DNA from: Phocaeicola_A sp964444735
GTDB taxonomy: Bacteria > Bacteroidota > Bacteroidia > Bacteroidales > Bacteroidaceae
Assembly: GCA_964444735.1 (NCBI GenBank)
Contig: CAYUIJ010000021.1
Location: forward strand, 1 to 27,858
Length of the DNA: 27,858 nucleotides
Reading direction: 5' to 3'
Made by a program: the position numbers and the translations under genes. Within the stretch, counting starts at the first letter, position 1, and each line of letters begins with the position of its first letter. Under the pieces are notes generated by a model, which made no database searches, had not been told where the DNA came from, and worked only from the letters and a program-made list of their open reading frames with translations. This document shows, one piece after another, positions 7,412 through 16,312 of the stretch.

Positions 7412-10342
7412 TTAATAATACATTTCAATATACTGATAAGCCTTATCAAAGACTTCTTGGTCTTTAATCTGATAGTTAACCCATAAAATAGAACGTAATT
7501 TCTTTTTTATCTCTCGTTGAGCAGTGATACTTTTAAAAGCGTCCTTAAACTTACGTACAATAGCTACCACATTTTCATCAATATCAGCAACGACACGCTC
7601 CACAATGATAGGCGTATCTTTTGTTTTTATTGACTCAAACAATTCTGTAAGAGCGGCTTTAGCCTGTTCCCTCCTATCAAGAGGCTGGTTTGAGTTTTTT
7701 TCTTCCTCAAGGATCTCTTTGGCAAGAGTCAGCAATCCACGGAGGAAATCAATACTGGTTATGAGATTCTCTTCCATATGGCGGCGCAGTTCATCCAACT
7801 TTTCGGCAAATGCCTTGTAGCCGGGATTTCCATGATGCTCACCCAATCTCAAACGGAGCATTTTTTCCACTTCCAGTATCTTTTTAGGATCGTCTTTAGC
7901 CTGCTCCAACACCATATCAATTACGTCTCCGTCTACCACAAGATCCTCAAGTGGTATCCCGATATCAATTGTATCAATGTTGCGATGAATGATTTCAATA
8001 GTTTTAGCCCCTAATAAAGTCCATATAAGTGAACCGCCGGGACTAACAGGGCGTACGCTTTGATATACCTGGGCCAGCCAAGTATAATCTGCCTGATAAG
8101 CAGTCAGCATTGCATCGGGGCTTACGGTTTCCCATGCTTTAGCCAATCGGGAAAAACACCTTGCAAAATTCGTTTTTGCAGATTCATCAAGTAAACATTG
8201 CTGAGCTGCCTGCAAACCTTCCCATCCGCCGATTGTACGGTCTACGCCTGGGAAAAAGCCAATACACTCTTGCAAGAATTGAGGTATCAACACCTTTATC
8301 TCCTCAATATTCTTTACAACCGTTTTTACAGTCTCCTCATCAAAAGCAAGGCTTTTGGCTACATTGTCAAATACGCCGACGAAGTCTACAATCAATCCAC
8401 ATTTCTTATTGACATCGTACTTTCTATTGGTACGACAAATAGCCTGCAACAGCGTATGATCCTTCATTGGCTTATCAAGATACATACACTGTAAGACAGG
8501 CGCATCGAAACCTGTCAACAGTTTCGATGTCACAATCACCATTTTAATTGGCGACAACGGGTCACGGAATTGATCAAGAAGTTTTTTCTCTTGGTCACGA
8601 TCGCGCTGGTATGCCTTATAGTCATCAGCTTTATCGCCAGCCGTATGCATGACAATAGTGGTTGCGTCTTCCGTACCCAAGAGCGCGTCAATCGCTTTTT
8701 TATATTTCACGCAACAGTCTCGGTTATATACCACAACTTGAGCTTTCATGCCACTAGGCTCTACATGCTCTTTGAAGTGGTTCACAATATAGCGTGCCAC
8801 ATTGTTTATCCGCTTCTCTGCGGTAAAAAACGCTTCAACGGAGGTTCGTTTTACCAGCTCGTTCTTTTCTTCTTCCGATATTTGATCGGTCAGTTCATCA
8901 AACTCTTCTTGTAACTGAGCTTCGTTGAGACGCATTTCTACCGGCACTGTCTGGAAGTTCAATTCGAGCGTAGCCCCGTCATCAACAGAATTTTGGAAAG
9001 TATATTTTGAAATATATCCGCCTTTTTCCAAATCCTCTTCGGCCCCAAAAGATTGAAAAGTATTCTTATCCCGCTTATTGACAGGCGTTCCGGTAAGACC
9101 AAAGAAAAACGCGTTCGGCAGTGCATTGCGCATTTTCTGTCCTAAATCCTTTTCCTGAGTTCGGTGTGCCTCATCTACCAATAAAATGATATTATCTCTT
9201 TCATTCAGTACATGATCAACATCTCCGAACTTGAAAATTGTCGTTATCAGAATCTTGCGCTGATCCTGCTTGAAGAACGCGGCCAGCTCTTCTTTTGTCT
9301 TTGCGGATTCTATATTGGGAATCTCCGCGCGAGTAAAATCACCCGTTATCTGATCTTCCAAGTCGATACGGTCATCAACGATAACAACAGTGGGAGCATG
9401 CAATTCGTTCTGCAAACGTAATTTTTGAGCTGCAAATACCATCAGCCATGATTTGCCAGAGCCTTGGAAATGCCAAACAAGACCTTTCTTCGGACCCTGT
9501 TTCTCACGATATGTATTTAAGACACGCTGAACAATGGCTTCACCTCCCAGATACTGCTGATAACGGCAAACAATTTTTGTCTTTTTGCCTGATGACGTTC
9601 CTGTAAAAACACTATAGTAACGGTATATGTCAAGCAGCCGGTTTGGATAGACTAAGCTCATTGCGTTACTTTTAACCGACTCTATTGTTCCATGCCGGCG
9701 ACTTTCATCTTTAAACCAAGGCCCCCATTTGTCAACAGGCGCACAGATACCGGCATATTGAAGTTCCTTGCCTTCTGTAGCAAAGATTAATACATTAGGA
9801 ACAAACATTTCCGGAATGCTCTTTTCATAATGCAGCATATCAACGGCTCCGTCAGCCCATGTTATCTGAGGGCGGACAGGAGATTTTGCTTCACCGACAC
9901 AAACCGGAATCCCATTTATCAGATAAACCAAATCCAAACGTTTGCCCCCATCAACAGAACTACGCGGGAACTCCCATTGATTGGTCACGACACAATGATC
10001 GTCTGACGGTTCTTCGCTAAAGAATCTGACAGGAATATACTCGCCATCCTTTCCAAAAGGCTCTGTATTTTCGTTAAACAACAATGTACGAAAGCGGTCA
10101 TTGGCAGTCACTAATTCATCATAATTACCTCCACAAGCAATCGCTGCGCGGAGTTTATAGATAACTTGCTCTGCCTGTTGACGTGTTATCGGGTTCAATC
10201 TGACAAGGGCTTCCAATAGCCATGGCTCCACAAGAACAGAATCTGTACTACGAGGTATATCCTGTGACTTTACATATTGCCAACCGCTTTTGGTTGCAGC
10301 TTCTATGAGCATTTGCTCCACCGTATTGTCTTCGTTAAACAT
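7412..10342 (-). CDS. hsdR: Type I restriction enzyme R subunit (HsdR)
   Basis: This 976-residue protein is the motor-nuclease subunit of a type I R-M system. The N-terminal HSDR_N nuclease shows the PD-(D/E)xK pattern LDLVYLI...VGEAKSP (D about 137, E-x-K about 151-153). The SF2 translocase follows with Walker A HFQGSGKS (about 291-298), DEAH (about 390) and LTGTP (about 416), then TSKLLTGFDAP and QAICRTNR in the second RecA lobe and a helical C-terminus. It binds the M/S complex and cuts DNA far from unmethylated sites after ATP-driven translocation. It is the last gene of the operon; its ATG starts 2 bp after the stop of the half hsdS, which suggests coupled translation. No truncation or missing motif is seen. 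Confidence 0.96.
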   Translation of the reverse strand: MFNEDNTVEQMLIEAATKSGWQYVKSQDIPRSTDSVLVEPWLLEALVRLNPITRQQAEQVIYKLRAAIACGGNYDELVTANDRFRTLLFNENTEPFGKDGEYIPVRFFSEEPSDDHCVVTNQWEFPRSSVDGGKRLDLVYLINGIPVCVGEAKSPVRPQITWADGAVDMLHYEKSIPEMFVPNVLIFATEGKELQYAGICAPVDKWGPWFKDESRRHGTIESVKSNAMSLVYPNRLLDIYRYYSVFTGTSSGKKTKIVCRYQQYLGGEAIVQRVLNTYREKQGPKKGLVWHFQGSGKSWLMVFAAQKLRLQNELHAPTVVIVDDRIDLEDQITGDFTRAEIPNIESAKTKEELAAFFKQDQRKILITTIFKFGDVDHVLNERDNIILLVDEAHRTQEKDLGQKMRNALPNAFFFGLTGTPVNKRDKNTFQSFGAEEDLEKGGYISKYTFQNSVDDGATLELNFQTVPVEMRLNEAQLQEEFDELTDQISEEEKNELVKRTSVEAFFTAEKRINNVARYIVNHFKEHVEPSGMKAQVVVYNRDCCVKYKKAIDALLGTEDATTIVMHTAGDKADDYKAYQRDRDQEKKLLDQFRDPLSPIKMVIVTSKLLTGFDAPVLQCMYLDKPMKDHTLLQAICRTNRKYDVNKKCGLIVDFVGVFDNVAKSLAFDEETVKTVVKNIEEIKVLIPQFLQECIGFFPGVDRTIGGWEGLQAAQQCLLDESAKTNFARCFSRLAKAWETVSPDAMLTAYQADYTWLAQVYQSVRPVSPGGSLIWTLLGAKTIEIIHRNIDTIDIGIPLEDLVVDGDVIDMVLEQAKDDPKKILEVEKMLRLRLGEHHGNPGYKAFAEKLDELRRHMEENLITSIDFLRGLLTLAKEILEEEKNSNQPLDRREQAKAALTELFESIKTKDTPIIVERVVADIDENVVAIVRKFKDAFKSITAQREIKKKLRSILWVNYQIKDQEVFDKAYQYIEMYY

Positions 10343-10344
10343 AT

Positions 10345-10971
10345 CTATATTTTTATTGTTATCAATTTTAATTCGTCACTCTGTATGTCATTCAAATATA
10401 CTAAAGCTTTTTGAATGACAGATTCTGATTTGAAGTCGCCAAATTTTGATTTGTCGGCCTGCTCTACAATGGCTATATATTGCTTTTGCAGTTCTTGTGA
10501 AGGAATAGGAATAAGCACTGTTTTTAAACTTTTAGCCGACATGTGTTTAACGACTCCTCCGTTTACTCTTGTTAATAACTGATCTGTTTGCTGATTTATG
10601 GCATGGCTCAAATATCTAGCATCATATTCTTCTTTCGGTCGTAAAATTATAATATCACCACCAAGAATTATATTTTCAAATGGAAGCATTGAACACCTTG
10701 CAAGACCGTTAGGAGTTACATCCGAAGCAGGGAATAATATATCTCCTTTTATAGATGTTTTCTTAGCCTTCGCATTTGTCTTGGATATAACTTTGCTTAT
10801 AATAGGGCCATATTCAGTAAACAATTCGCCATAGTGAATGCACGGAGTGATACCATCTTTTGTTATATCATCCTTTTTGAATGGTTGACCTTTTAACCAT
10901 TCAGATGATATATCTTCAAGGGATTTATATGGATATCTGTCTCCACCGAACATCTCGATAAATTGCGACAT
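10345..10971 (-). CDS. Half-length HsdS (alternative second target-recognition domain cassette)
   Basis: This 208-residue protein carries one specificity domain, whereas a full HsdS has two. It opens with MSQFIEMFG, identical to residues 178-185 of the full HsdS, and near its C-terminus has QADKSKF, also shared with it. The sequence between differs completely, so it is an alternative TRD2 with its own target preference. The first ATG (10971) is one base after the recombinase stop (TAGTATG). An in-frame TTG at 10980 would overlap the recombinase and is less likely. The piece may be a silent donor for specificity switching, or may be translated and dimerise as a half subunit. Similar half HsdS proteins are known in type I families. 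Nothing indicates internal decay. Confidence 0.85.
   Translation of the reverse strand: MSQFIEMFGGDRYPYKSLEDISSEWLKGQPFKKDDITKDGITPCIHYGELFTEYGPIISKVISKTNAKAKKTSIKGDILFPASDVTPNGLARCSMLPFENIILGGDIIILRPKEEYDARYLSHAINQQTDQLLTRVNGGVVKHMSAKSLKTVLIPIPSQELQKQYIAIVEQADKSKFGDFKSESVIQKALVYLNDIQSDELKLITIKI
10440..10463. repeat. Repeat R2, copy in the half hsdS
   Basis: A 24-bp sequence identical and in the same orientation to 12073-12096. On the coding strand it encodes QADKSKF, the end of the TRD2 cassette. Sequence identity stops at both edges. Confidence 0.93.
10946..10968. repeat. Repeat R1, copy in the half hsdS
   Basis: A 23-bp sequence identical and in the same orientation to 12606-12628. It encodes SQFIEMFG at the start of the TRD2 cassette, and in this copy lies directly after the recombinase stop codon. 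Confidence 0.93.
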
Positions 10972-10972
10972 A

Positions 10973-11965
10973 CTAACCAATGAATTTACGGTGAGACATT
11001 TTTACATTTGTCTGATTCACCATTGCATATTGCAAGGTTGTATCGAGACTCTGATGACCAAGTAAGTGTTGTACTTGCTCAATAGGCATACCCTTATCAA
11101 TTGCCATAGTAGCCAATGTCCTACGGAATTTATGAGGATGGACTCTGGGAATATTCAATTCTTTACCCATTCGGCGAAGCCTTATCTCCACTCCGCTAAT
11201 CTGTAGTCTTTCATAAGGGGCCAGCAGCGAGACAAACAGTGCTTCATTATTGTCTGAACGACCATTTATATATTTCTGCAAATGGATCTTTGTTCGGGCA
11301 TCAAAGTAAACTTTACGCTGCTTATCTCCTTTACCCGTCACTATACACTCTCTATTATTGTAATCTATATCTGAACGATTGAGTTTTACTAATTCTCCGA
11401 CACGCATACCTGTTGATGCCAAAAGATCAATTAAAGCCAAATCTCTATGATTTGAACAATGATCACGCATAAGTTCTAAAGATTCGTCAGTATAGGTTTC
11501 TTTGACTGTTTTCCCGACTTTCACTTTATGAATCCGACGTACCGGACTTTTCACAATATAATCTTCATCCTCAAGCCATGAAAAGAAACTCGACAAAATG
11601 CGACGTATATTGTCTACCGTAACCTTTGTTGCCCCGCTTGTTTGTTGGTAGTCATTTAGATAACTACGCAAATCATCCGTTGTGATATGACGAATATTTT
11701 TCCCTATTTTCCTGATTGCATTATTTAACGTACTTCGATAGTAGTGCATCGACTTATCCGAACAACCTTCAACTCGCTTTGCCGATAAAAAACTATCTAT
11801 CAACTCATTATTTCCACTACATTCCTCGCAGTTCTTAGAAGACACGCTGATATCACGAAAGGCATAATCCAATACCTTTCGCAATTGACTCATTTGCTCG
11901 TTGTTTAAAACTCCCAGCATAGCCTGCTCTATGTCATTAATCAGATTCTCTATCATATTATTCAT
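10973..11965 (-). CDS. Tyrosine recombinase inside the hsd operon
   Basis: This 330-residue XerC/D-like site-specific recombinase has a SAM-like N-terminal DNA-binding domain (about 50-150) and a catalytic domain with the complete residue set: R188 (TGMRVGEL), K212 (GKGDKQRK), H278-x-x-R281 (HKFRR), H304 (LLGHQ) and the nucleophile Y313 (TTLQY). It lies between the full hsdS, which ends 48 bp upstream, and the half hsdS, which starts 1 bp downstream. In several type I systems, recombinases in this position shuffle hsdS segments, and that is the likely job here. It could instead act at sites elsewhere. An extra 50-residue N-terminal extension with CEEC precedes the usual start of the fold. No phage or conjugative genes accompany it. 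Confidence 0.93.
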   Translation of the reverse strand: MNNMIENLINDIEQAMLGVLNNEQMSQLRKVLDYAFRDISVSSKNCEECSGNNELIDSFLSAKRVEGCSDKSMHYYRSTLNNAIRKIGKNIRHITTDDLRSYLNDYQQTSGATKVTVDNIRRILSSFFSWLEDEDYIVKSPVRRIHKVKVGKTVKETYTDESLELMRDHCSNHRDLALIDLLASTGMRVGELVKLNRSDIDYNNRECIVTGKGDKQRKVYFDARTKIHLQKYINGRSDNNEALFVSLLAPYERLQISGVEIRLRRMGKELNIPRVHPHKFRRTLATMAIDKGMPIEQVQHLLGHQSLDTTLQYAMVNQTNVKMSHRKFIG

Positions 11966-12013
11966 AAATTAGTTATCCAATTAAACTACAGCTATCAACG
12001 CATCTCTCTTATT

Positions 12014-13159
12014 TTATCCGTTTATTAAACTCTTTATAACTTTATCGATATTTTCAATACACTGCTTCAGTTCAAATTTTGATTTGTCGGCCTGCTTGTA
12101 GATTGCTTCAAAATGTCTTTGTTCCTCTATTGTAGGTAATCCAATCATAAAATGTTTTAGGTATGAAACACTTACTCTTTTTTGTCCACCTGTTCCTGAC
12201 ATATTTTTTGCAGCCTGTTTCCGAAATATAGGCATTCGTGTTAATGCTAACAGCCAATAAGGACTAGATATTCCATCAATTGGTCGCAATACATGGAATT
12301 CTGTAGAACCCATTCCTATTCCATTTGTAAGTCCATGTGCAATAGCTCCTTTACCATTTTCCATACAAGGTGTAATCTTAGCAAACAGAATATCATTATT
12401 CTCGAAATATGTAAAGCCTTTCTTTACTTTTCCATATTCTTCTTCAGTCATATCTATCAAATGCCCATCCTCACTTACCGCTGGCATAGGCACAAAAGAA
12501 ACTTTATCTGTGTCGCAAAGAGCAATGTTTGGCCGTCTTGGATTTAGAATACAGCATTCTCCTAATTTCTTCAACTCATTTTTCTGTTTTGAAGAAAGAG
12601 GATTCCCGAACATCTCGATAAATTGCGATTTCACCATTTCATCAGTGGCAACAAGCAACTTTTTGTAAGCCTCTTTTAACCGATAGGCAGCCCATAATTT
12701 ATCCGCAAGAACTTTCTGCTCCTCCAATGGAGGTAGTTCAAATTCATAAGCTGCTAAATCAGAAAATAACACATAAGGATTTGTAGAGCCTTTTGATTTA
12801 GCTATCGACCAGGTTGTAAAATCCTTCGATAGCATAATAAACGGCAATAAACGTTGTTCAAGCACATGAGGATCTTTTGTTTCAAGAACAAAAGTTGTAT
12901 TAGCACATATTCCCTCAAAATCAGCAACAGCTATTTTCTTTAGATATGTTCTTCTTGAACCATACAAAATCTGACCTGGTTTAAAAACACGAATAAAAGC
13001 AGGTCCAACATCATCTGTTGCAAAACGACCTTTCCTATGTATGGTTAAATCCTCTGAATCCATATGATCACCTGCGACATAATATTCATACGGATTATTT
13101 AGACGATCTATATTTATCTTGACATCTTTAACGACATCTCCGAACTTTATCCTACTCAT
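12014..13159 (-). CDS. hsdS: Type I specificity subunit (HsdS)
   Basis: This 381-residue subunit has the classic two-TRD layout. TRD1 is about residues 1-140; the central conserved helix LPPLEEQKVLADKLW runs on to SQFIEMFG (178-185); TRD2 follows (about 186-345); a second conserved helix LPTIEEQRHFE...QADKSKF ends the protein. HsdS sets the bipartite recognition sequence and holds two HsdM copies. Its start overlaps the hsdM2 stop by 8 bp, typical of subunits made in fixed ratio. The two 23-24 bp repeats at 12606-12628 and 12073-12096 bracket TRD2 and recur in the half hsdS downstream. The gene is intact, so the system is probably active with this specificity. Confidence 0.95.
   Translation of the reverse strand: MSRIKFGDVVKDVKINIDRLNNPYEYYVAGDHMDSEDLTIHRKGRFATDDVGPAFIRVFKPGQILYGSRRTYLKKIAVADFEGICANTTFVLETKDPHVLEQRLLPFIMLSKDFTTWSIAKSKGSTNPYVLFSDLAAYEFELPPLEEQKVLADKLWAAYRLKEAYKKLLVATDEMVKSQFIEMFGNPLSSKQKNELKKLGECCILNPRRPNIALCDTDKVSFVPMPAVSEDGHLIDMTEEEYGKVKKGFTYFENNDILFAKITPCMENGKGAIAHGLTNGIGMGSTEFHVLRPIDGISSPYWLLALTRMPIFRKQAAKNMSGTGGQKRVSVSYLKHFMIGLPTIEEQRHFEAIYKQADKSKFELKQCIENIDKVIKSLING
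12073..12096. repeat. Repeat R2, copy in the full hsdS
   Basis: 24-bp partner of 10440-10463, in direct orientation, coding for QADKSKF at the end of TRD2 (about residues 356-362). Confidence 0.93.
12606..12628. repeat. Repeat R1, copy in the full hsdS
   Basis: 23-bp partner of 10946-10968, in direct orientation, coding for SQFIEMFG at the boundary between the central helix and TRD2. Confidence 0.93.
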
Positions 13160-14693
13160 GTTTTAGCATACTTAAAAGATTAGAAACTTCGATATGCATT
13201 GATTTTGAAATATTCATCCATTTTAAGAGATATTTATCCAAAATGTATATTTCATCCGTTCCCTTTTGCTTGACATAATTTTGGATACTAAGCAAACTCT
13301 TATTGTTTAATATATTATCTTTATCAATAACTTTTGCGAAATATTCTATATCCCCAAAATTTTTATAAGCAGAAATAATTTTTTGGATGTGTGCATTTTC
13401 TAAATAGCTTTCAGCATTCCTTCTTGTTACATCACCTTTTGCGTCAATAAAAAGAACTTTACCTTTATGGCATTCTTCTTTCCGATTCTTACAAATAACA
13501 ATGCAAGCTTCCATAGAAGAATTATAAAACAAGTTTGCCCCTAAACCTATTACACAATCAAGTATATCCATTTCTACAAGTTTCTTTCGTAATTCTAATT
13601 CTTCATCACGAAATAGTACTCCATGAGGGAAAAGGATAGCGCACCTGCCTGTATTTTCATCCATCGAAGCAATAATGTGCTGAAAGAAAGCATAGTCCGC
13701 TCTTCCTTGCGGAGGTGTACCCAGGAAATTCCGTCCCCACTTATCATTCATGAATTTTTCACGATTCCATTCCTTGATTGAATAAGGAGGATTTGCAAGC
13801 ACTACATCGAACTTACGAAGATGGCTGCCATCCAAAAACGCCGGATTTTCCAGTGTATCAGCACAGACTATTGAGAAATCCTCTACGCCGTTCAAATAAA
13901 GATTCATTCGCGCAATAGAAGAGGTCAATCCATTTACCTCCTGTCCGAACACCTTCACACTCTGCCACTCTTCACCTTTGTTGCGCAGATAGTCCAAGCA
14001 CTTGACCAACATACCACCGGAACCGCAAGTCGGATCATAAATGCTTTCATTCGGCCGGGGTTGCAGTATCTCTGCCATAAGTTGAACGACTGTTCTATTC
14101 GTATAGAACTCCTGAGCTGTATTCCCGGCATCATCGGCAAACTTGCCGACCAGATATTCGTATGCCTGCCCCATCTCATCGGCAGGACAAGCCTTCAGGC
14201 TCAACGTATACTTAGAGAAATCCTCAATCAACGAAGTGATGATGCTATCGGGCATCTTCGCCTTGTTGGTCCAGCCATCCTTAGGCCCAAAAATACCCTC
14301 CAATCCTCCGATTTTCCTGCCATCCATCTCTTTGGCAGGATTGGCTTGCTCGATGGCAATAAATGCCTCGACTAATTTATTGCCTACATTTTCGGTTACC
14401 TCACGGACATCCCGCCAATGTGCGCCATCGGGAATACGAATGGGGAGATCCTCTGCCTGCATACCGGCATATTCAACACCTCCCTCACACACAAATTCCT
14501 CAAACTGCTCATCATAGACATCGGAAATGCGTTTGAAAAAAAGCAGCGGGAAAATATATTCTTTATATCCGGCCGCATCAATCTGACCACGCAGATGAGT
14601 AGCTGCCGCCCAAAGAAAACTTTTGAGTTCGTCAAGCGTGACAGGGTCGTCAGGATGACGATATTGCCTTATTTTTTCTGCCATACCAGTCAT
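13152..14693 (-). CDS. hsdM: Type I methyltransferase subunit, second copy (HsdM2)
   Basis: This 513-residue N6-adenine methyltransferase has the HsdM N-terminal helical domain (FPLLFFKRISDVYDE, about 48-62), EFYTNR (a change from the usual EFYTPR), SAM-binding DPTCGSGGM (about 220-228) and the catalytic NPPY (about 301-304). The C-terminus carries ILNNKSLLSIQNYV, matching the family's closing NLSxxRYV region. It methylates the adenine in the HsdS-defined site. Its ATG overlaps the hsdM1 stop (ATGA), and its end overlaps hsdS by 8 bp. It differs clearly from HsdM1, so the pair is not a recent duplication. It is probably the HsdS-contacting partner by position, but that is inference. Confidence 0.94.
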   Translation of the reverse strand: MTGMAEKIRQYRHPDDPVTLDELKSFLWAAATHLRGQIDAAGYKEYIFPLLFFKRISDVYDEQFEEFVCEGGVEYAGMQAEDLPIRIPDGAHWRDVREVTENVGNKLVEAFIAIEQANPAKEMDGRKIGGLEGIFGPKDGWTNKAKMPDSIITSLIEDFSKYTLSLKACPADEMGQAYEYLVGKFADDAGNTAQEFYTNRTVVQLMAEILQPRPNESIYDPTCGSGGMLVKCLDYLRNKGEEWQSVKVFGQEVNGLTSSIARMNLYLNGVEDFSIVCADTLENPAFLDGSHLRKFDVVLANPPYSIKEWNREKFMNDKWGRNFLGTPPQGRADYAFFQHIIASMDENTGRCAILFPHGVLFRDEELELRKKLVEMDILDCVIGLGANLFYNSSMEACIVICKNRKEECHKGKVLFIDAKGDVTRRNAESYLENAHIQKIISAYKNFGDIEYFAKVIDKDNILNNKSLLSIQNYVKQKGTDEIYILDKYLLKWMNISKSMHIEVSNLLSMLKHE

Positions 14694-16183
14694 GCGTTAA
14701 TGAGTGATGAAAATTCTTTCTCCAGTCGCTTCACATCTTCGTATGCTTGCTTGAACTCTGCCAGCACTTCCGCATAAGGACGGATTTCCTCCTTATGATA
14801 GACCACATAGCGATTGGGTGAAAGATTATACTCTTTATCTCTTATCTCCTGTAACGTAACGATTCGAGAAAAATCCTCTTCATCGGAGTAATTCCGGCAA
14901 AGTGAATATAACCTGTCAATATCTTTCTCTTCTAAAACATTCTGCGCTCGCTTTCGGGTCAGAATCTTGGAACCGTCTATCATTAGGATCCGTCCGGAAT
15001 GATGAGCCGGTTTCATCTTTCGGACTATCAAGAAACACGGAGAAAGTCCGGTTCCATAAAACAAATTGTCTCCTAATGTAACAACGGCTTCTATCAAATC
15101 ACTTTCGACCAATTGTTTCCGTATTCCCGCTTCTTGATTTCCACGAAACAGAATGCCTTGTGGCATCACAACAGCCATACGGCCTTTACCTGAGGCCATA
15201 GAACATATCATATGCTGAATCCATGCATAGTCGCCGCAACTGTCACTTGGCGTACCATAGATATTACGCTTGTATTTATCAGAGCTCCATTCTGTTGCTC
15301 CCCAGTTTTCAAGCGAGAAAGGAGGATTTGCTATGACACAATCGAATTTGGCGATATTGCCTCCTTGAAGGATTTTAGGTTCTCTCAATGTGTCGCCTTG
15401 CATGACATTAAAATCGGATGCGCCATGCAGGAAAAGATTCATTTTGGCAATGGCAGCATTCACTACATTCTTCTCTTGTCCGAATATACTTCCACAGCAA
15501 AGAGAATCATCATGCATGTATCGTATAGCCTCGATAAGCATGCCTCCGCTGCCACAAGCCGGATCATATACGGTTTCGCCCGGTTTCGGGTCGAGAATAT
15601 GCACCAGCAATTTCACAACAGGTCTGGGAGTATAGAATTCTCCGGCTTGAGCCTTGCTGTCGTCAGCAAACTTCTTCAATAATATTTCATAAGCGTCACC
15701 CATTAAATCCGCAGGATAGTCCTTATTGCCAAGTCTTCGCTTTGACAGGTGTTCTATCAGATCACGGATCTTACTGTCATTGAGAATAGCCTTGTTGGTC
15801 CATTTCTGAGATGAGAACATGGATAACACTCCATATAAGGTGTCTGGGTTAGCTATCTCTATCTGCCTCATGGCACCTACTATGGCTGCTCCAAGATTCT
15901 CAGTGCGTTCACGAACCTCTTGCCAATGACAACCATCAGGAATAATAAAGCGATGCTGCTCCGGCAAAGACGCGTATTCTTCATCACCTCCGCTATATAT
16001 CAAGGCATCTTCTGTTTCTTCATCATAAACATCAGATATCCGTTTGTAATACAGCAAGGGCGTAATATAGTCCTTAAAATTATCCTGGCTTACAGGACCG
16101 CGTATTATATTGCAAGCCTCAAACAAGAAATTGTATAAGTCTTGTGCGCCCGTAAGTTCTTTATTTATTATTTTTTTTGCCAT
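14690..16183 (-). CDS. hsdM: Type I methyltransferase subunit, first copy (HsdM1)
   Basis: This 497-residue HsdM is complete. It has the N-terminal domain with TPLLYYKRISDVYDE (about 41-55), GEFYTPRPVV (about 181-190), motif I DPACGSGGML (about 207-216), the FGQEKN segment and catalytic NPPF (about 286-289). The C-terminal YNLSPNRYVVY is typical, followed by a helix for S-subunit contact. It is the first gene of the hsd operon; the next gene starts within its stop codon (ATGA). Type I enzymes normally contain two copies of one HsdM, so a second distinct and intact HsdM downstream is unusual. Upstream lies an inverted repeat at 16242-16312. Confidence 0.95.
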   Translation of the reverse strand: MAKKIINKELTGAQDLYNFLFEACNIIRGPVSQDNFKDYITPLLYYKRISDVYDEETEDALIYSGGDEEYASLPEQHRFIIPDGCHWQEVRERTENLGAAIVGAMRQIEIANPDTLYGVLSMFSSQKWTNKAILNDSKIRDLIEHLSKRRLGNKDYPADLMGDAYEILLKKFADDSKAQAGEFYTPRPVVKLLVHILDPKPGETVYDPACGSGGMLIEAIRYMHDDSLCCGSIFGQEKNVVNAAIAKMNLFLHGASDFNVMQGDTLREPKILQGGNIAKFDCVIANPPFSLENWGATEWSSDKYKRNIYGTPSDSCGDYAWIQHMICSMASGKGRMAVVMPQGILFRGNQEAGIRKQLVESDLIEAVVTLGDNLFYGTGLSPCFLIVRKMKPAHHSGRILMIDGSKILTRKRAQNVLEEKDIDRLYSLCRNYSDEEDFSRIVTLQEIRDKEYNLSPNRYVVYHKEEIRPYAEVLAEFKQAYEDVKRLEKEFSSLINA

Positions 16184-16241
16184 CTGATAACCTAACTAAC
16201 GTAAGTCCGATATAAGAATAAATATAATCTGTTGAGGAATA

Positions 16242-16312
16242 GGAACATAGTGATAAAAGCATTAAATTTATAGTGTCCGGTTACAACAAATAAACGATTG
16301 CCACTATGTTCC
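16242..16312. repeat. 11-bp inverted repeat flanking 49 bp upstream of the hsd operon
   Basis: GGAACATAGTG (16242-16252) and CACTATGTTCC (16302-16312) are perfect inverted copies separated by 49 bp, starting 59 bp before the hsdM1 ATG. The enclosed DNA contains TTTG- and TAnnTTTA-like pieces on the minus strand, but not at the ideal spacing. It could be an invertible promoter, a paired operator, or a leader hairpin. Confidence 0.6.

Noticed and set aside
10973..11965. Recombinase as a phage or conjugative element integrase
   Set aside because: No phage, plasmid or transfer genes nearby and no tRNA at the operon edge; its place inside the hsd operon fits hsdS recombination better.
10440..12628. 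Repeats R1 and R2 as a CRISPR array
   Set aside because: Only two copies of each, more than 1.6 kb apart and coding for conserved HsdS residues; no array spacing and no cas genes.
10345..13159. A classical inverted hsdS shufflon
   Set aside because: Both hsdS pieces are on the same strand and the shared repeats are direct, so simple inversion between them cannot occur.
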